The notes under the pieces: model-generated
Databases searched by the model: none
Told to the model about the DNA's origin: nothing
Seen by the model: the letters and a program-made list of their open reading frames with translations, nothing else
Shown: piece after piece, positions 7,485-15,700 of the stretch
How positions within the stretch are numbered: the first letter of the stretch is position 1
Layout of the letters: every line of letters begins with the position of its first letter
Program-made: the position numbers and the translations under genes
Assembly: GCF_015751785.1 (NCBI RefSeq)
Contig: NZ_JADOTY010000001.1
Span: 620,001 to 684,000, forward strand
Reading direction: 5' to 3'
DNA from: Micromonospora vinacea
GTDB lineage: Bacteria; Actinomycetota; Actinomycetes; Mycobacteriales; Micromonosporaceae
Length of the DNA stretch: 64,000 nt

Positions 7485-8679
7485 CCTGAACGTCCCGGCG
7501 CACCCCACCGCCGCTCCGGAGGCACCGACCCAGACCAGCGTTCCGACGCCCCGGGAGCCGGTCTCCCCCGCCACGCTCGCGGCGCCGGCCGCCGTCGCGC
7601 ACGCGTCCGACCGGGGTGCCCGGATCGCCGCCGTCGCCATCGCGTTGGCCTGGCACGTCGCGATCGCGCTGCCGGCGGTGCTGTCCGCCCGCGCGGAGTT
7701 CGCCGCGCCCGCGGTAGTGCTCGGCGCCTGGGTACTGGTCGCCGTGACCGGCGCGGTGGCCGGGGTGCGGCTGCTGCGAGGCTCGCCGCTGCCGCCGTGG
7801 CCGCTGGCCGGGCTGCTGTTGGTCGTCGACGCGGCCGTCTTCGCCGCGGCCGGCGAGCGGCAGTTGTTCACCGCCGCCAACTGGGTGTGGGGCACCCTGG
7901 GCTGGTTCTTCGTGCTGGCGGTGTGGGGTCGACGCGTCGTGGGGCTTATCGCGCTCCTCAGCACGCACGCGTTGATCGCCCTGGTCGCCGTGCTCTGGCA
8001 CGGCCCCGACCCGGCCGACGTGGCCCGCTACGTGATGTACGTCTACGGCACGTTCTCGCTGCCGGTGGCGGTCTTCGTGGGCAGCACTGTCATCGTCGGC
8101 CTGGCTCGGGAACGGGCCGCCGTCTCGGCCGCCGGTCACGCGATGGCCGCCGAGCGGGACGCCGCCGAGCGGGGCCTCCAGGAACGCCGGAACCGCCTCG
8201 CCCTGGTCAGCTCGGCGGCCGGGCGGGTCCTCGGTGACCTGGCCGCCGGCCAGGCCGACCCGGACGACCCGGAGGTGCAGCGCCGGTGCATGCTGGCCGC
8301 CGCCCGGCTGCGCCGGCTGATCGCCGAGTCCGACGACGTGCCCGACCCGCTGCTACACGAGTTGCGAGCCGCCGCCGACCTGGCGGAACGCAACGGTCTC
8401 CCGATCGACCTGGTCACCATCGGCACCCCGCCGCCGCTGCCGGTGGAGGTCCGCCGCCGGCTGGCCGACCCGCTCACCGGCACCCTCGCCGACGCCCGGG
8501 ACTGGGCGCGACTGACAGTGGTCTCCGGCCCGGACGAGGTGGTGGTCAGCCTCGTCACGCCCGACCGGGAGGGCCCGGAGTCGACCGGCCCGCCCCCCGG
8601 GGAGGACGACGAGCCGGTGCAGTACCTCTACGAACGGGACGGGAACATCAGATGGGCGCAGACCCGGTGGCGGCGGTGA
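7474..8679 (+). CDS. Membrane protein with degenerate kinase-like C-terminus (401 aa)
   Basis: Begins at GTG 7474 inside the preceding kinase gene, with GGAGTGG as binding site. Hydrophobic helices (about five or six) run over residues 45-215, followed by a coiled region with AERDAAERGLQERRNRLALVSS and a C-terminal domain. The order resembles that of its upstream neighbour, but the usual His acceptor, N-box Asn and DxGxG box are absent: the segment aligned with the N-box reads RRRLADPLTGTLADARDWAR. It is thus likely a pseudokinase that may form a complex with the active kinase or tune the response regulator. That role is inference; the degeneracy is visible directly. Confidence 0.75.
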   Translation: MSADLNVPAHPTAAPEAPTQTSVPTPREPVSPATLAAPAAVAHASDRGARIAAVAIALAWHVAIALPAVLSARAEFAAPAVVLGAWVLVAVTGAVAGVRLLRGSPLPPWPLAGLLLVVDAAVFAAAGERQLFTAANWVWGTLGWFFVLAVWGRRVVGLIALLSTHALIALVAVLWHGPDPADVARYVMYVYGTFSLPVAVFVGSTVIVGLARERAAVSAAGHAMAAERDAAERGLQERRNRLALVSSAAGRVLGDLAAGQADPDDPEVQRRCMLAAARLRRLIAESDDVPDPLLHELRAAADLAERNGLPIDLVTIGTPPPLPVEVRRRLADPLTGTLADARDWARLTVVSGPDEVVVSLVTPDREGPESTGPPPGEDDEPVQYLYERDGNIRWAQTRWRR

Positions 8680-9365
8680 CCGGCGACCGGCCGGTCGGGG
8701 TCGCGATCGTCGACGACCACCCGGTGGTGGTGGAGGGAGTCCGCGCCTGGCTCGCCACCGAGCCGCGCCTGACGGTGCTCGCCACCGGCGACGACCCGGA
8801 CGCGGTGCTGCGGGCGGCGCCGCACGCCGATGTGATCCTGCTCGACCTGCGGCTGCACGGGCGGATGGCGTTGGACAAGTTGGCCGAGCTGAGCGCCGTC
8901 GGGCGGCGGGTGGTGGTCTATTCGGAGCACACCGACCCGCAGACGATGCTCGCCGCGCTGGACGCTGGGGCGGTGGCGTTCCTGGCCAAGCACGAGGGCA
9001 GGGAACACTGCGTGGAAACGGTGCTGGCCGCGGCGAGTGACCGCCCGTACGTGCCGCCGGCGCTGGCCGGTGCGATGGTCGGTGACCCGCGACCGGACCG
9101 GCCGATGCTGTCCGACAAGGAGCGTGAGGCGCTGCTGCTCTGGTTCCAGTCGATGTCGAAGGCCTCGGTGGCGCGACGGATGCAGATCAGCGAGCACACA
9201 GTGAAGCAGTACGTGGACCGGGCGCGGATCAAGTACACCCGGGCGGGGCGACCAGCTGCCACAAAGGCGGCGCTACTCGCCCGTGCGATCGAGGACGGTC
9301 TCGTCCGCCCGGAGGAGATCGGCATCTACCGGTCACAGGCGACGCACGACCGGCCGACCCCCTAA
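8676..9365 (+). CDS. NarL/FixJ-type response regulator (229 aa)
   Basis: A receiver domain (about 6-125) carries acidic residues Asp13-Asp14, the phospho-acceptor Asp57 in ILLDLRL and the conserved Lys105 in FLAKHEG. The C-terminal LuxR-like helix-turn-helix (about 146-200, LSDKEREALLLWF and MQISEHTVKQYVDRARIKY) binds DNA. GTG 8676 forms the classic GTGA overlap with the upstream stop; an in-frame ATG at 8652 is a possible alternative with GGGAACATC before it. It should be the output of the kinase at 6309. Its recognition part departs from the most common NarL form (VKQYVDRARIKY instead of VKxHLxxIxxKL). Confidence 0.88.
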   Translation: MTGDRPVGVAIVDDHPVVVEGVRAWLATEPRLTVLATGDDPDAVLRAAPHADVILLDLRLHGRMALDKLAELSAVGRRVVVYSEHTDPQTMLAALDAGAVAFLAKHEGREHCVETVLAAASDRPYVPPALAGAMVGDPRPDRPMLSDKEREALLLWFQSMSKASVARRMQISEHTVKQYVDRARIKYTRAGRPAATKAALLARAIEDGLVRPEEIGIYRSQATHDRPTP

Positions 9366-9437
9366 CAGGCGTCATGACAGGGGGCCTCCGGTCCGCCAGG
9401 CTTCAGTACACAGCCAGCTGACCGGAAGGTCGTGACG

Positions 9438-10160
9438 ATGCACGCCGACACGTCCCCCTTCTTCATCGGTCCCCACCGGTTCGACGCCCTCGACGACGAC
9501 GTGGGCCCGACCCTGGACCGCCAATACAACCTGCGACCGAGGCCCGGTGAGCGGGTGCTCGGGCGACACCGGCTGCTGGTCGCGGGCTACCTGCTCGGGC
9601 CGAGCGAGGTGCGCTGCCGTTGGCAGCTGCCCGAGCAGGTCGCGGTCACCGTCACCGATCAGCGGATCTGCTGGGTGGGCAGTGGCTCACAGCTGTCGCT
9701 GGTCGCCGACGGCTCGCACCGGGCTCGGCCGCCCGCCCGGCTGAACGGCCTGATGAGCGGTCAGATCCGCTGGCAGTGGCCGTCCCGTTTGGAGCTGCCG
9801 GCGAGCGCACCGGACGCGCCCGCGCAGCTGCTGATCGTCTGTGACGCGCTGCGCACCATCCAGCAGCCGGCGCTGGCCCTCAGCGGAGCGGCCGCCGAGG
9901 TCGTGGCGCTGGCCCGGCAGGTCCGCCGGGCGGTGGCCCTGTTCCGGCTCTCCCGTCCACAACTGGTCGACCTGTCGGCCCAGGAGCGCGACGTACTGCT
10001 GCTGCGGGCCGGCCCCGGCCTGCTCGCCGGCGACACCCGGATCACGCTGCCCGGCTCGTTGCCTGTGGAGTTCCACTCCCGGGACGACTACTACCGCTCA
10101 AGACCGGAGCCGACCTCGTGGGGCGGGCTCGCAGGCGGCGCAGCATCCGGGCATCGGTGA
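9438..10160 (+). CDS. Hypothetical protein (240 aa)
   Basis: I do not recognise this protein. ATG 9438 is chosen over the in-frame GTG 9432 because GGAAGG at 9424-9429 is eight bases from the ATG but only two from the GTG. The sequence is soluble-looking with no signal peptide: a strand-rich first half (VAVTVTDQRICWVGSG, a pattern seen in PH-like or GRAM-like folds) and a helical segment (LSGAAAEVVALARQVRRAVALFRLS) before a short disordered tail. Its last 119 bases overlap the convergent GlxA-type gene. It follows the two-component operon by 72 bases. Confidence 0.65.
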   Translation: MHADTSPFFIGPHRFDALDDDVGPTLDRQYNLRPRPGERVLGRHRLLVAGYLLGPSEVRCRWQLPEQVAVTVTDQRICWVGSGSQLSLVADGSHRARPPARLNGLMSGQIRWQWPSRLELPASAPDAPAQLLIVCDALRTIQQPALALSGAAAEVVALARQVRRAVALFRLSRPQLVDLSAQERDVLLLRAGPGLLAGDTRITLPGSLPVEFHSRDDYYRSRPEPTSWGGLAGGAASGHR

Positions 10161-11022
10161 AGCCGACGGCTCGCGCGGCGGCTTCCACTGTGGCGCCGTG
10201 CCCGATGAGATGTTCGGCCCGTTCGACCCGGAGCAGCTGCTGGTAGCCGAGCGGCGTGAGGCCTGTGCTCGCCCGGAACAGCCGGGTCAGGGTTCGTTCG
10301 GCCACGCCGCCAGCGGCGGCCAGCTCGGCCAGGGGCAGGGGCTCGGCGTACCGGCTGTCGATCAGATCCTGCACCCGGTGCACCGAGTCGGACAGGTGCG
10401 AGCGGTGCCGCATCAGCGCGCTGGCCTGCGGCTCGTGCCCGTTGCGCCGGGCATAGACGACAAGCGTGCGGGCGATCTTCGCGGCGGTCGCCGGGCCGTG
10501 CCTGGTCGCCACCAGATGCAGCGCCACGTCGATGCCACTGGCGATGCCCGCCGAGGTGACCACCCGGTCGTCCACCACGTACAGCACGTCGCGAACGACC
10601 TGGGCCGCCGGGTGCCGGCGGGCCAGGTCGTCCTGCACCTCGTGGTGGGTGGTGCAGCGTCGGCCGTCGAGCAGCCCGGCCCGCCCGAGCGCGTACGCCC
10701 CGGCGCAGACGCTGGCCACAGTGCCGCCGGCCGCGTGGTGCTCGGCGAGCCGCCGCAGGTCGCCGGGCGACACCGGCCCCTGCGGCCCGTGCGCCGCCGG
10801 CCGCCAACCGGGCACGATCATCAGGTCGTCCGGGGTCAGCTCGGGCCACCGGGTGTCGGCGACCAGCGGTACGCCCTGCACTGTGGGCACCTGCTCGCGC
10901 TCGGCGACGTAGTGCAGCTGATAGTCGTACCCGAGGTCGGCGGCGCTGGAGAAGACCTGGGCCGGCCCGGCGAGGTCCAGCAGGTGCAGCTGTGGGACCA
11001 GCAGGAAGACGACCCGGGTCAC
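10042..11022 (-). CDS. GlxA-family transcriptional regulator (DJ-1/PfpI plus AraC HTH, 326 aa)
   Basis: The first 170 residues form a DJ-1/PfpI-like domain (VVFLLVPQLHLLDLAGPAQVF, nucleophile-elbow Cys106 in VASVCAGAYALG), and residues about 215-305 an AraC helix-turn-helix pair (LPLAELAAAGGVAERTLTRLF and TPLGYQQLLRVERA). GlxA-type regulators usually sense a small metabolite and activate neighbouring genes. It follows the hydrolase at 11027-11635 by 4 bases in the same direction, so the two are co-transcribed. The C-terminus extends about 30 Arg/Ser/Pro-rich residues beyond the HTH and overlaps the convergent gene at 9438. Confidence 0.88.
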   Translation of the reverse strand: MTRVVFLLVPQLHLLDLAGPAQVFSSAADLGYDYQLHYVAEREQVPTVQGVPLVADTRWPELTPDDLMIVPGWRPAAHGPQGPVSPGDLRRLAEHHAAGGTVASVCAGAYALGRAGLLDGRRCTTHHEVQDDLARRHPAAQVVRDVLYVVDDRVVTSAGIASGIDVALHLVATRHGPATAAKIARTLVVYARRNGHEPQASALMRHRSHLSDSVHRVQDLIDSRYAEPLPLAELAAAGGVAERTLTRLFRASTGLTPLGYQQLLRVERAEHLIGHGATVEAAARAVGFTDARMLRRLRARPTRSAPVLSGSSRPGSGTPQATSRAA

Positions 11023-11026
11023 GAGG

Positions 11027-11635
11027 TCAGCCCCGGCTGCCGGCGAGGGTCGCGCCGGTGACCTCGTCCACGGTCCGGATGGTCGCGAAGCGGCCGGCCA
11101 GCGCGTACTCGGTGCGGGTCACGATCTCCTCGTTGGTCAGGGTGCGCGGGTCGGCGAGGATCTCCGCGACCGTGGCGGTCTCCGGCAGGTCCCGGTGTGG
11201 GATGGGAAAGGTCAGCGTGGCGTCGCTGACGAAGGTCATCCGGTAGCCGAGGTCCGCGCCGATGCGGGTGGTGGTCTCCACGCACTGCTCGGTGCGAATG
11301 CCGCAGACGGTGAGGTCGGTGATGCCCGCCTGGGTCAGCAACTGCTGGAGGTTGGTGGTGGTGAACGCGTTGTGCGCCGTCTTGACCAGCGTCGGCTCAC
11401 CCTCGGCGGGGGCCAGCCCGTCGATCAGCCGCACGTACCCGAGGGCGGGGTCGAACAACCCGCCCGTGCCGGGCTCCGAGTGCAGGACCCAGACCACCAG
11501 GTCGCCGCGCTGCCGGGCGGCAGCCACCAGCCGGTCGACCTGGCGAACCATGTCGGGGTTGGAGCCGTGCGCCCAGATCGGGCGCTGACGGAAGGACTCT
11601 TGTACGTCGATCACGACGAGTGCTGCTCTGCTCAT
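11027..11635 (-). CDS. Isochorismatase-family cysteine hydrolase (202 aa)
   Basis: The catalytic triad of the family is complete: Asp10 in VVIDVQ, Lys85 in LVKTAHNAF and Cys118 in GIRTEQCVETT. Family members cleave amides or vinyl ethers (nicotinamidase, isochorismatase, N-carbamoylsarcosine amidase); the substrate is not set by these motifs. It is the first gene of a pair with the GlxA regulator, a combination frequent in actinomycetes. ATG at 11635 begins the first strand directly; no ribosome site stronger than AGAGC is seen upstream. Confidence 0.88.
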   Translation of the reverse strand: MSRAALVVIDVQESFRQRPIWAHGSNPDMVRQVDRLVAAARQRGDLVVWVLHSEPGTGGLFDPALGYVRLIDGLAPAEGEPTLVKTAHNAFTTTNLQQLLTQAGITDLTVCGIRTEQCVETTTRIGADLGYRMTFVSDATLTFPIPHRDLPETATVAEILADPRTLTNEEIVTRTEYALAGRFATIRTVDEVTGATLAGSRG

Positions 11636-11716
11636 GACGTCGATCCTGGCCGGACGTCGTTCGCGCCGGCAGACACCATCCTGCCCGGGTGCGGAACGAT
11701 CTGGCCAACCAAGGCG

Positions 11717-12469
11717 TCAGGCGCTGGGGGCGCGCTGCTCGGCGGCGGCGTCCAGGGCGGCGGCCTCCTCCGGGGAGGGCGCGCTGCCGCCCAGGTGCGC
11801 GGGCTGCCACCAGGTGTCGTCCGGGCCGGCCGGGGTGTCCGGATAATCCCGCTGCGCGCGGTCGACGAGGGCGCTGAGCCGGGTGGTCAGCTCGGCGGCC
11901 AGCACGTTCGGGTCCGGGAAGTCAGCCGGGTTGATCGGCTCGCCGATCAGGATGGTGATCGGCGTGTGCCGGCGGGTCAGCGTGCGCGGGCGGCCCTTGG
12001 TCCAGAGGCGCTGGGTGCCCCACAACGCGACCGGCAGCACCGGCACCTTCGCCGAACGGGCCATCCGGACCGTGCCGCTCTTGAGCTCCTTGACGGTGAA
12101 CGACCTGCTGATCGTCGCCTCGGGGAAGACGCCGACGACCTCGCCCTGCTTGAGGGCGCCCACGGCGGCGCGGAACGAGGCCGCTCCGGCCTGCCGGTCC
12201 ACCGGAATGTGCCGCATCCCGCGCATCAGCGGGCCGGAGATCTTGTGCGTGAAGACCGAATCCTTAGCCATGAAGCGAACCAGCCGACCCGACGCGTTGG
12301 CGCCCAGACCGGCGAAGATGAAGTCGAGGTAGCTGACGTGGTTGCTGGCCAGCACCGCCCCGCCCGTGCGGGGTACGTGGTGGGCGCCCTCGATGGTGAT
12401 CTTCAGGTCGAGGACCCGGAACAGCGTCTTGGCGGCGGCGATAACGGGCGGGTACACGAGCTCCGGCAT
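11717..12469 (-). CDS. 1-acyl-glycerol-3-phosphate acyltransferase family (PlsC) protein (250 aa)
   Basis: A lysophospholipid acyltransferase-type enzyme acting at the inner membrane face. The catalytic HxxxxD motif is H44-VSYL-D49 within SNHVSYLDF, the substrate motif FPEAT is at 115-119, and the fourth conserved block VLPVALWG follows. The N-terminal 25 residues are hydrophobic enough for membrane association. The C-terminal 30 residues are Ala/Glu/Pro-rich and probably disordered. It is set apart from neighbours by about 80-95 bases on either side. Acceptor specificity cannot be read. Confidence 0.88.
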   Translation of the reverse strand: MPELVYPPVIAAAKTLFRVLDLKITIEGAHHVPRTGGAVLASNHVSYLDFIFAGLGANASGRLVRFMAKDSVFTHKISGPLMRGMRHIPVDRQAGAASFRAAVGALKQGEVVGVFPEATISRSFTVKELKSGTVRMARSAKVPVLPVALWGTQRLWTKGRPRTLTRRHTPITILIGEPINPADFPDPNVLAAELTTRLSALVDRAQRDYPDTPAGPDDTWWQPAHLGGSAPSPEEAAALDAAAEQRAPSA

Positions 12470-12564
12470 TCGCAGAATCTACCCTGACCGGCTGGGGATC
12501 GGCTGGGTGGCGAACCGGCGGCGACGCGGGCGGCGCGCCACCGCCGGTTCGGCGGTCGGATCGG

Positions 12565-14625
12565 TCAGTCGGCGAGCTTGTCCAGATCCAGCCGACCCCG
12601 GGCGAACGCGTCCACCCGACCCCACCGACCGGGGATGTCCAGCACCTCGATGCGACCCATCCCCACCGGAAGCCGTGGCTCGACCGCCAGGTGACCCTCG
12701 TGCGGCTCCAGGCCGAGCATGGTGCGCAGCAGCAACAGCGGCGTACCCGTCGACCAGGCCTGCGGGCTGCACGCCGTCGGGTACTCCACCGGGAACTTGG
12801 TCAGCTCCCGTGGGTAGCCGCCGAACGCCTCCGGCAACCGCCCGTCGAAGTACGTGGCCGCGTCCAGGATGCCGTTGGCGATGGTCGCGGCCTCCTCGGC
12901 GAAGCCGTAGCGGCGCAGACCCCAGGCGATGAACGAGTTGTCGAACGGCCAGATCGTGCCGTTGTGATAGCCGATGGGGTTGTACCGCGTCTCCCCCTCG
13001 GCCAGCGTGCGCACCCCCCAGCCGGAGAAGAGCCGCGGCCCGACCAGGTGCGCGGCGAGCTTCTCCGCCCGCTCGGGTTCGACGATCCCGCTCCACAACA
13101 GGTGGCCGATGTTGGAGCTGAGGATGTCGCACTGGCGGCCGTCCGGGTCGAGGGCCAGGGCGAAGTACTCGCCCTCCTCCACCCACCAGTCCCGGTTGAA
13201 CCGCTCCTTCAGGTCCGCCGCCTCCCGCTCCAACTGGTCGGCGAACTCCGGGTCACCCCAGAACTCGCGCGCCAACCGGGCCGCGCGGACCTTCGCGTCG
13301 TACGCGTACCCCTGCACCTCGCAGGTGGCCCGTGGGAACGGCGGCAGCGTGCCGTCGGAGTAGGAGATCGAGTCCCAGGAGTCCTTCCAGCACTGGTTCT
13401 CCAGGCCGGTGTCGGTGTTGCGTCGCTCGTACCAGATGTAGCCGTTGCCGACCAGGTCGGCGTAGTTGTCGATCCACCTCAGTGCCGCCCGGGACTCCTG
13501 CTCCAGCTCCTTGACCAGCGCGACGTCCCCGCTCCACCGCTCGTACTCGTCGAGCAGCACGATGAACAGCGGTGTCGCGTCCACCGAGCCGTAGTACGGC
13601 GAGTGTGGCTGCTCCTCGAAGGCCGCCGTCTCGCCGTAGCGCATCTCGTGCAGGATGCGCCCCGGGTCCTCGTCCCGGAAGTCGTCGAACCGGCTGCCCT
13701 GAAGGGACGCCAGGACGCGCAGCGTCGTCTTCGACAACTGTGGGGTGAACGGCAGTGTCTGCAGGCAGGTGAGGATGCTGTCCCGACCGAACATGGTCAT
13801 GAACCAGGGCAGACCGGCGGCCGGCAGGGTGGCGCCGCCCAGCGACAGCGGCGAGAAGCGCAGTGCCGCCAGGTCGATCAGGCTGCGCCGGTACGTGCTG
13901 GCCACCCGCCCGTGCTCACTGTTGACCTTGGGTGCGTCGGCGATCCACTTCTCCAGGTCGTGCTGGAGGGCGAGCCGCTCGGTGCCGTGCGTCCGCAGCC
14001 CGAAACGCAGGTCCCGGCCGCCTGGCCCGACCGCGTGGGTCTGGACGTCGATCGAGGCATCCCACTGCTCGTTGGGCTCCAGGTGCACCGTGTACGCGAA
14101 ACCCTTGCTGTCGTACCGGGCCGACATCGACGACGAGATCACCGTCTCCCGCCGGAAGTTGCCCCGCCGGTACCCGAGCCGCAGCCGGTCCGACTCCACC
14201 TCGGTGTAGATCTCGCCCTTCTTGTTCAGGATCTCGTCCTTGACCTGGAACAGGTCGGCGAAGTCCGACGCCGCGTCCATCCGGACTTCCAGGTCCACCG
14301 GCTTCTCGTCGTGGTTGAGGATGGTCAGCTGCTCGCGGAAGCTGCCGCCCACGGTTCGCTCCCGGATGATCGACAGCTTCGCGTCCACGTAGTGCGTGGC
14401 CATCCCTGGAACCAGGAAGAACCGCGACTCGAAGTACTGGAGGTCGTCGAAGGAGAGCGAGTTGAGCCGCTCACCGTTGACGGTCAGCACCCAGGTCGAC
14501 AGGAACCGGGTGTCGAGGGAGAAGAGCCCGGTGGGCTCGCTCGGCGTCGCCTCGATGTCACCGGTGTCCTCGCAGACCACGAAGGTGTTGCCGTCCAGGA
14601 TCCGGATCGTGTTGCTCTGCCCCAT
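12565..14625 (-). CDS. Glycogen debranching / amylo-alpha-1,6-glucosidase-type protein (686 aa)
   Basis: The first 200 residues match the N-terminal bis domain of bacterial glycogen-debranching-type proteins (ILDGNTFVVCEDTGDIEA, TGLFSLDTRFLSTW), and residues about 260-660 form an alpha/alpha barrel typical of amylo-glucosidases (PWFMTMFGRDSILT, then NQCWKDSWDS, and the C-terminal YHNGTIWPFDNSFIAWGL). This composite is common in Actinobacteria, also noted with trehalose/glycogen genes; true substrates are often unproved. ATG 14625 has a perfect GGGGAGGTG site and overlaps the stop of the gene before it (TGATG). No other glycogen gene is adjacent. Confidence 0.87.
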   Translation of the reverse strand: MGQSNTIRILDGNTFVVCEDTGDIEATPSEPTGLFSLDTRFLSTWVLTVNGERLNSLSFDDLQYFESRFFLVPGMATHYVDAKLSIIRERTVGGSFREQLTILNHDEKPVDLEVRMDAASDFADLFQVKDEILNKKGEIYTEVESDRLRLGYRRGNFRRETVISSSMSARYDSKGFAYTVHLEPNEQWDASIDVQTHAVGPGGRDLRFGLRTHGTERLALQHDLEKWIADAPKVNSEHGRVASTYRRSLIDLAALRFSPLSLGGATLPAAGLPWFMTMFGRDSILTCLQTLPFTPQLSKTTLRVLASLQGSRFDDFRDEDPGRILHEMRYGETAAFEEQPHSPYYGSVDATPLFIVLLDEYERWSGDVALVKELEQESRAALRWIDNYADLVGNGYIWYERRNTDTGLENQCWKDSWDSISYSDGTLPPFPRATCEVQGYAYDAKVRAARLAREFWGDPEFADQLEREAADLKERFNRDWWVEEGEYFALALDPDGRQCDILSSNIGHLLWSGIVEPERAEKLAAHLVGPRLFSGWGVRTLAEGETRYNPIGYHNGTIWPFDNSFIAWGLRRYGFAEEAATIANGILDAATYFDGRLPEAFGGYPRELTKFPVEYPTACSPQAWSTGTPLLLLRTMLGLEPHEGHLAVEPRLPVGMGRIEVLDIPGRWGRVDAFARGRLDLDKLAD

Positions 14626-14996
14626 CAGTGCACCTCCCCGGCGAAACGCCGGCGCGGCCCTCGGGCGTCCGGGGAACCTGGGAAGATCCGCTCCACCTGC
14701 ACGACGAGCCGAGCGTCGCCCGTCACCGTCATGTCCCCACGCAGCAGCGCGGCCAGGCCGTGCTCGCGCCCCGAGGCGATGTCGTCGAAGAGGATTGGGC
14801 TCGCGCCGATCACCGTGTCGGCCTCCCGGTCCTCCTGACTGACGTTCAGCCGGCCGTGATCGATCCTCAGCAGCCAGTGCCGGGTCTGCGCCCCCTCGTG
14901 CAGGTCGATCCGCAGTGTCCCAGAGGTCTTGGCCAGCAGCGGTTCGTACCCCCGCCGGTCCAGGTCCTCGAAGAACCTCGTGGTCGCGTCCACCAT
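14625..14996 (-). CDS. SCP2-like sterol-carrier-fold protein (123 aa)
   Basis: A small protein with the SCP2-like alpha/beta fold: a leading helix (VDATTRFFEDLDRRGYE), strands with a GTLRIDL and WLLRIDHGRLNVS pattern, and the DTVIGASPILFDDIASGREHGLAALLRGDMTVTGDARL block that is the SCP2 signature (here broken by the reader at the Ile-Ala boundary). ATG 14996 has GGAGGA nine bases upstream. The stop overlaps the debranching enzyme start, so both are made from one message. Lipid or hydrophobic ligand binding is a family property; how it serves a carbohydrate enzyme is unclear. Confidence 0.8.
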   Translation of the reverse strand: MVDATTRFFEDLDRRGYEPLLAKTSGTLRIDLHEGAQTRHWLLRIDHGRLNVSQEDREADTVIGASPILFDDIASGREHGLAALLRGDMTVTGDARLVVQVERIFPGSPDARGPRRRFAGEVH

Positions 14997-15161
14997 CGGG
15001 TCCACTCCTCCCAGTTGCCGGGCCGGGGATCCCACCCACCGCGCTCGCGTCGCGCGGACGGCCGGCGTTGCACGTCCCCGCACGGGTCCCCGCCGCTCCC
15101 CCGGTCAACCTCGCCCAGATCGGGTGAACGGTCGACGGTGCCGCCGAGCCGGGACGCCACA

Positions 15162-15193
15162 GCGCCGGCCCTCCCGGACGGGAGGGCCGGCGC
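15162..15193 (-). terminator. Strong intrinsic-type hairpin after the CBS gene
   Basis: Perfect 15-bp inverted repeat, GCGCCGGCCCTCCCG and its complement, separated by two bases. It lies 18 bases beyond the stop of the CBS gene (minus strand) and upstream of the SCP2-like gene. There is no T run, which is usual for actinomycete terminators. Confidence 0.75.
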
Positions 15194-15210
15194 GCGCCGC
15201 GGCGGACGGG

Positions 15211-15627
15211 TCAGTTGTTCGGGTCGTCGGCGCTGATGTCAGCCAGAACCGACTGCGGTTCGCGCTCGACCGCGAGGTCACCCATCGACACCAGGCCTAT
15301 CAGGCGCCCGTCGTCGATCACCGGAAGTCGGCGTACGGCGTACGTCCGCATCAGGTCCGCGGCGGCCACGGCATCGTCGTACTGACTCACCGTGATCACG
15401 TCGCGAGTGGTGATCTGGCTCAACCGGGTCGAGCCCGGGTCCATGTTCTCGGCGACACCTCGGACCGTGATGTCCCGATCCGTGACGATGCCGACGACAC
15501 TGTCGCCGTCGGTCACCACCACATCGCCTATTGCGCTGTCACGCATCTCCTGCGCGGCTGCGATGAGCGTGTCGTTGCCGTCCATCGTCACCAACCGGGT
15601 CGTCATGAACTCTCCGACCGTTGTCAT
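15211..15627 (-). CDS. Tandem CBS-domain protein (138 aa)
   Basis: Two CBS motifs (about 8-60 and 72-125), seen as VGEFMTTRLVTMDGNDTLIAAAQEM with VVGIVTDRDI in the first and ITTRDVITVSQYDDAVAAADLM with LIGLVSMGDLA in the second, make up nearly the entire protein. Such stand-alone pairs bind adenine nucleotides (AMP, ATP or similar) and are common in actinomycetes, often induced by stress. ATG 15627 is the first codon of the domain; the reverse complement of AGCACC before it shows GGGGAGCACC, a fair binding site. No fused enzyme is present, so the target is unknown. Confidence 0.9.
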   Translation of the reverse strand: MTTVGEFMTTRLVTMDGNDTLIAAAQEMRDSAIGDVVVTDGDSVVGIVTDRDITVRGVAENMDPGSTRLSQITTRDVITVSQYDDAVAAADLMRTYAVRRLPVIDDGRLIGLVSMGDLAVEREPQSVLADISADDPNN

Positions 15628-15700
15628 GGTGCTCCCCTCTCGGTGTCGGCACGGCCCGTCTACCCGCCGCGCGGGAGGGGGTAACGCCGACGGCCCCGGC

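Noticed and set aside
12691..14838. 715-residue open frame on the plus strand opposite the debranching enzyme
   Set aside because: It is a frame kept open by GC-rich codons of the minus-strand gene; its translation is Val/Arg/Pro/Gln-rich with no domain, and the minus-strand gene has clear family motifs.
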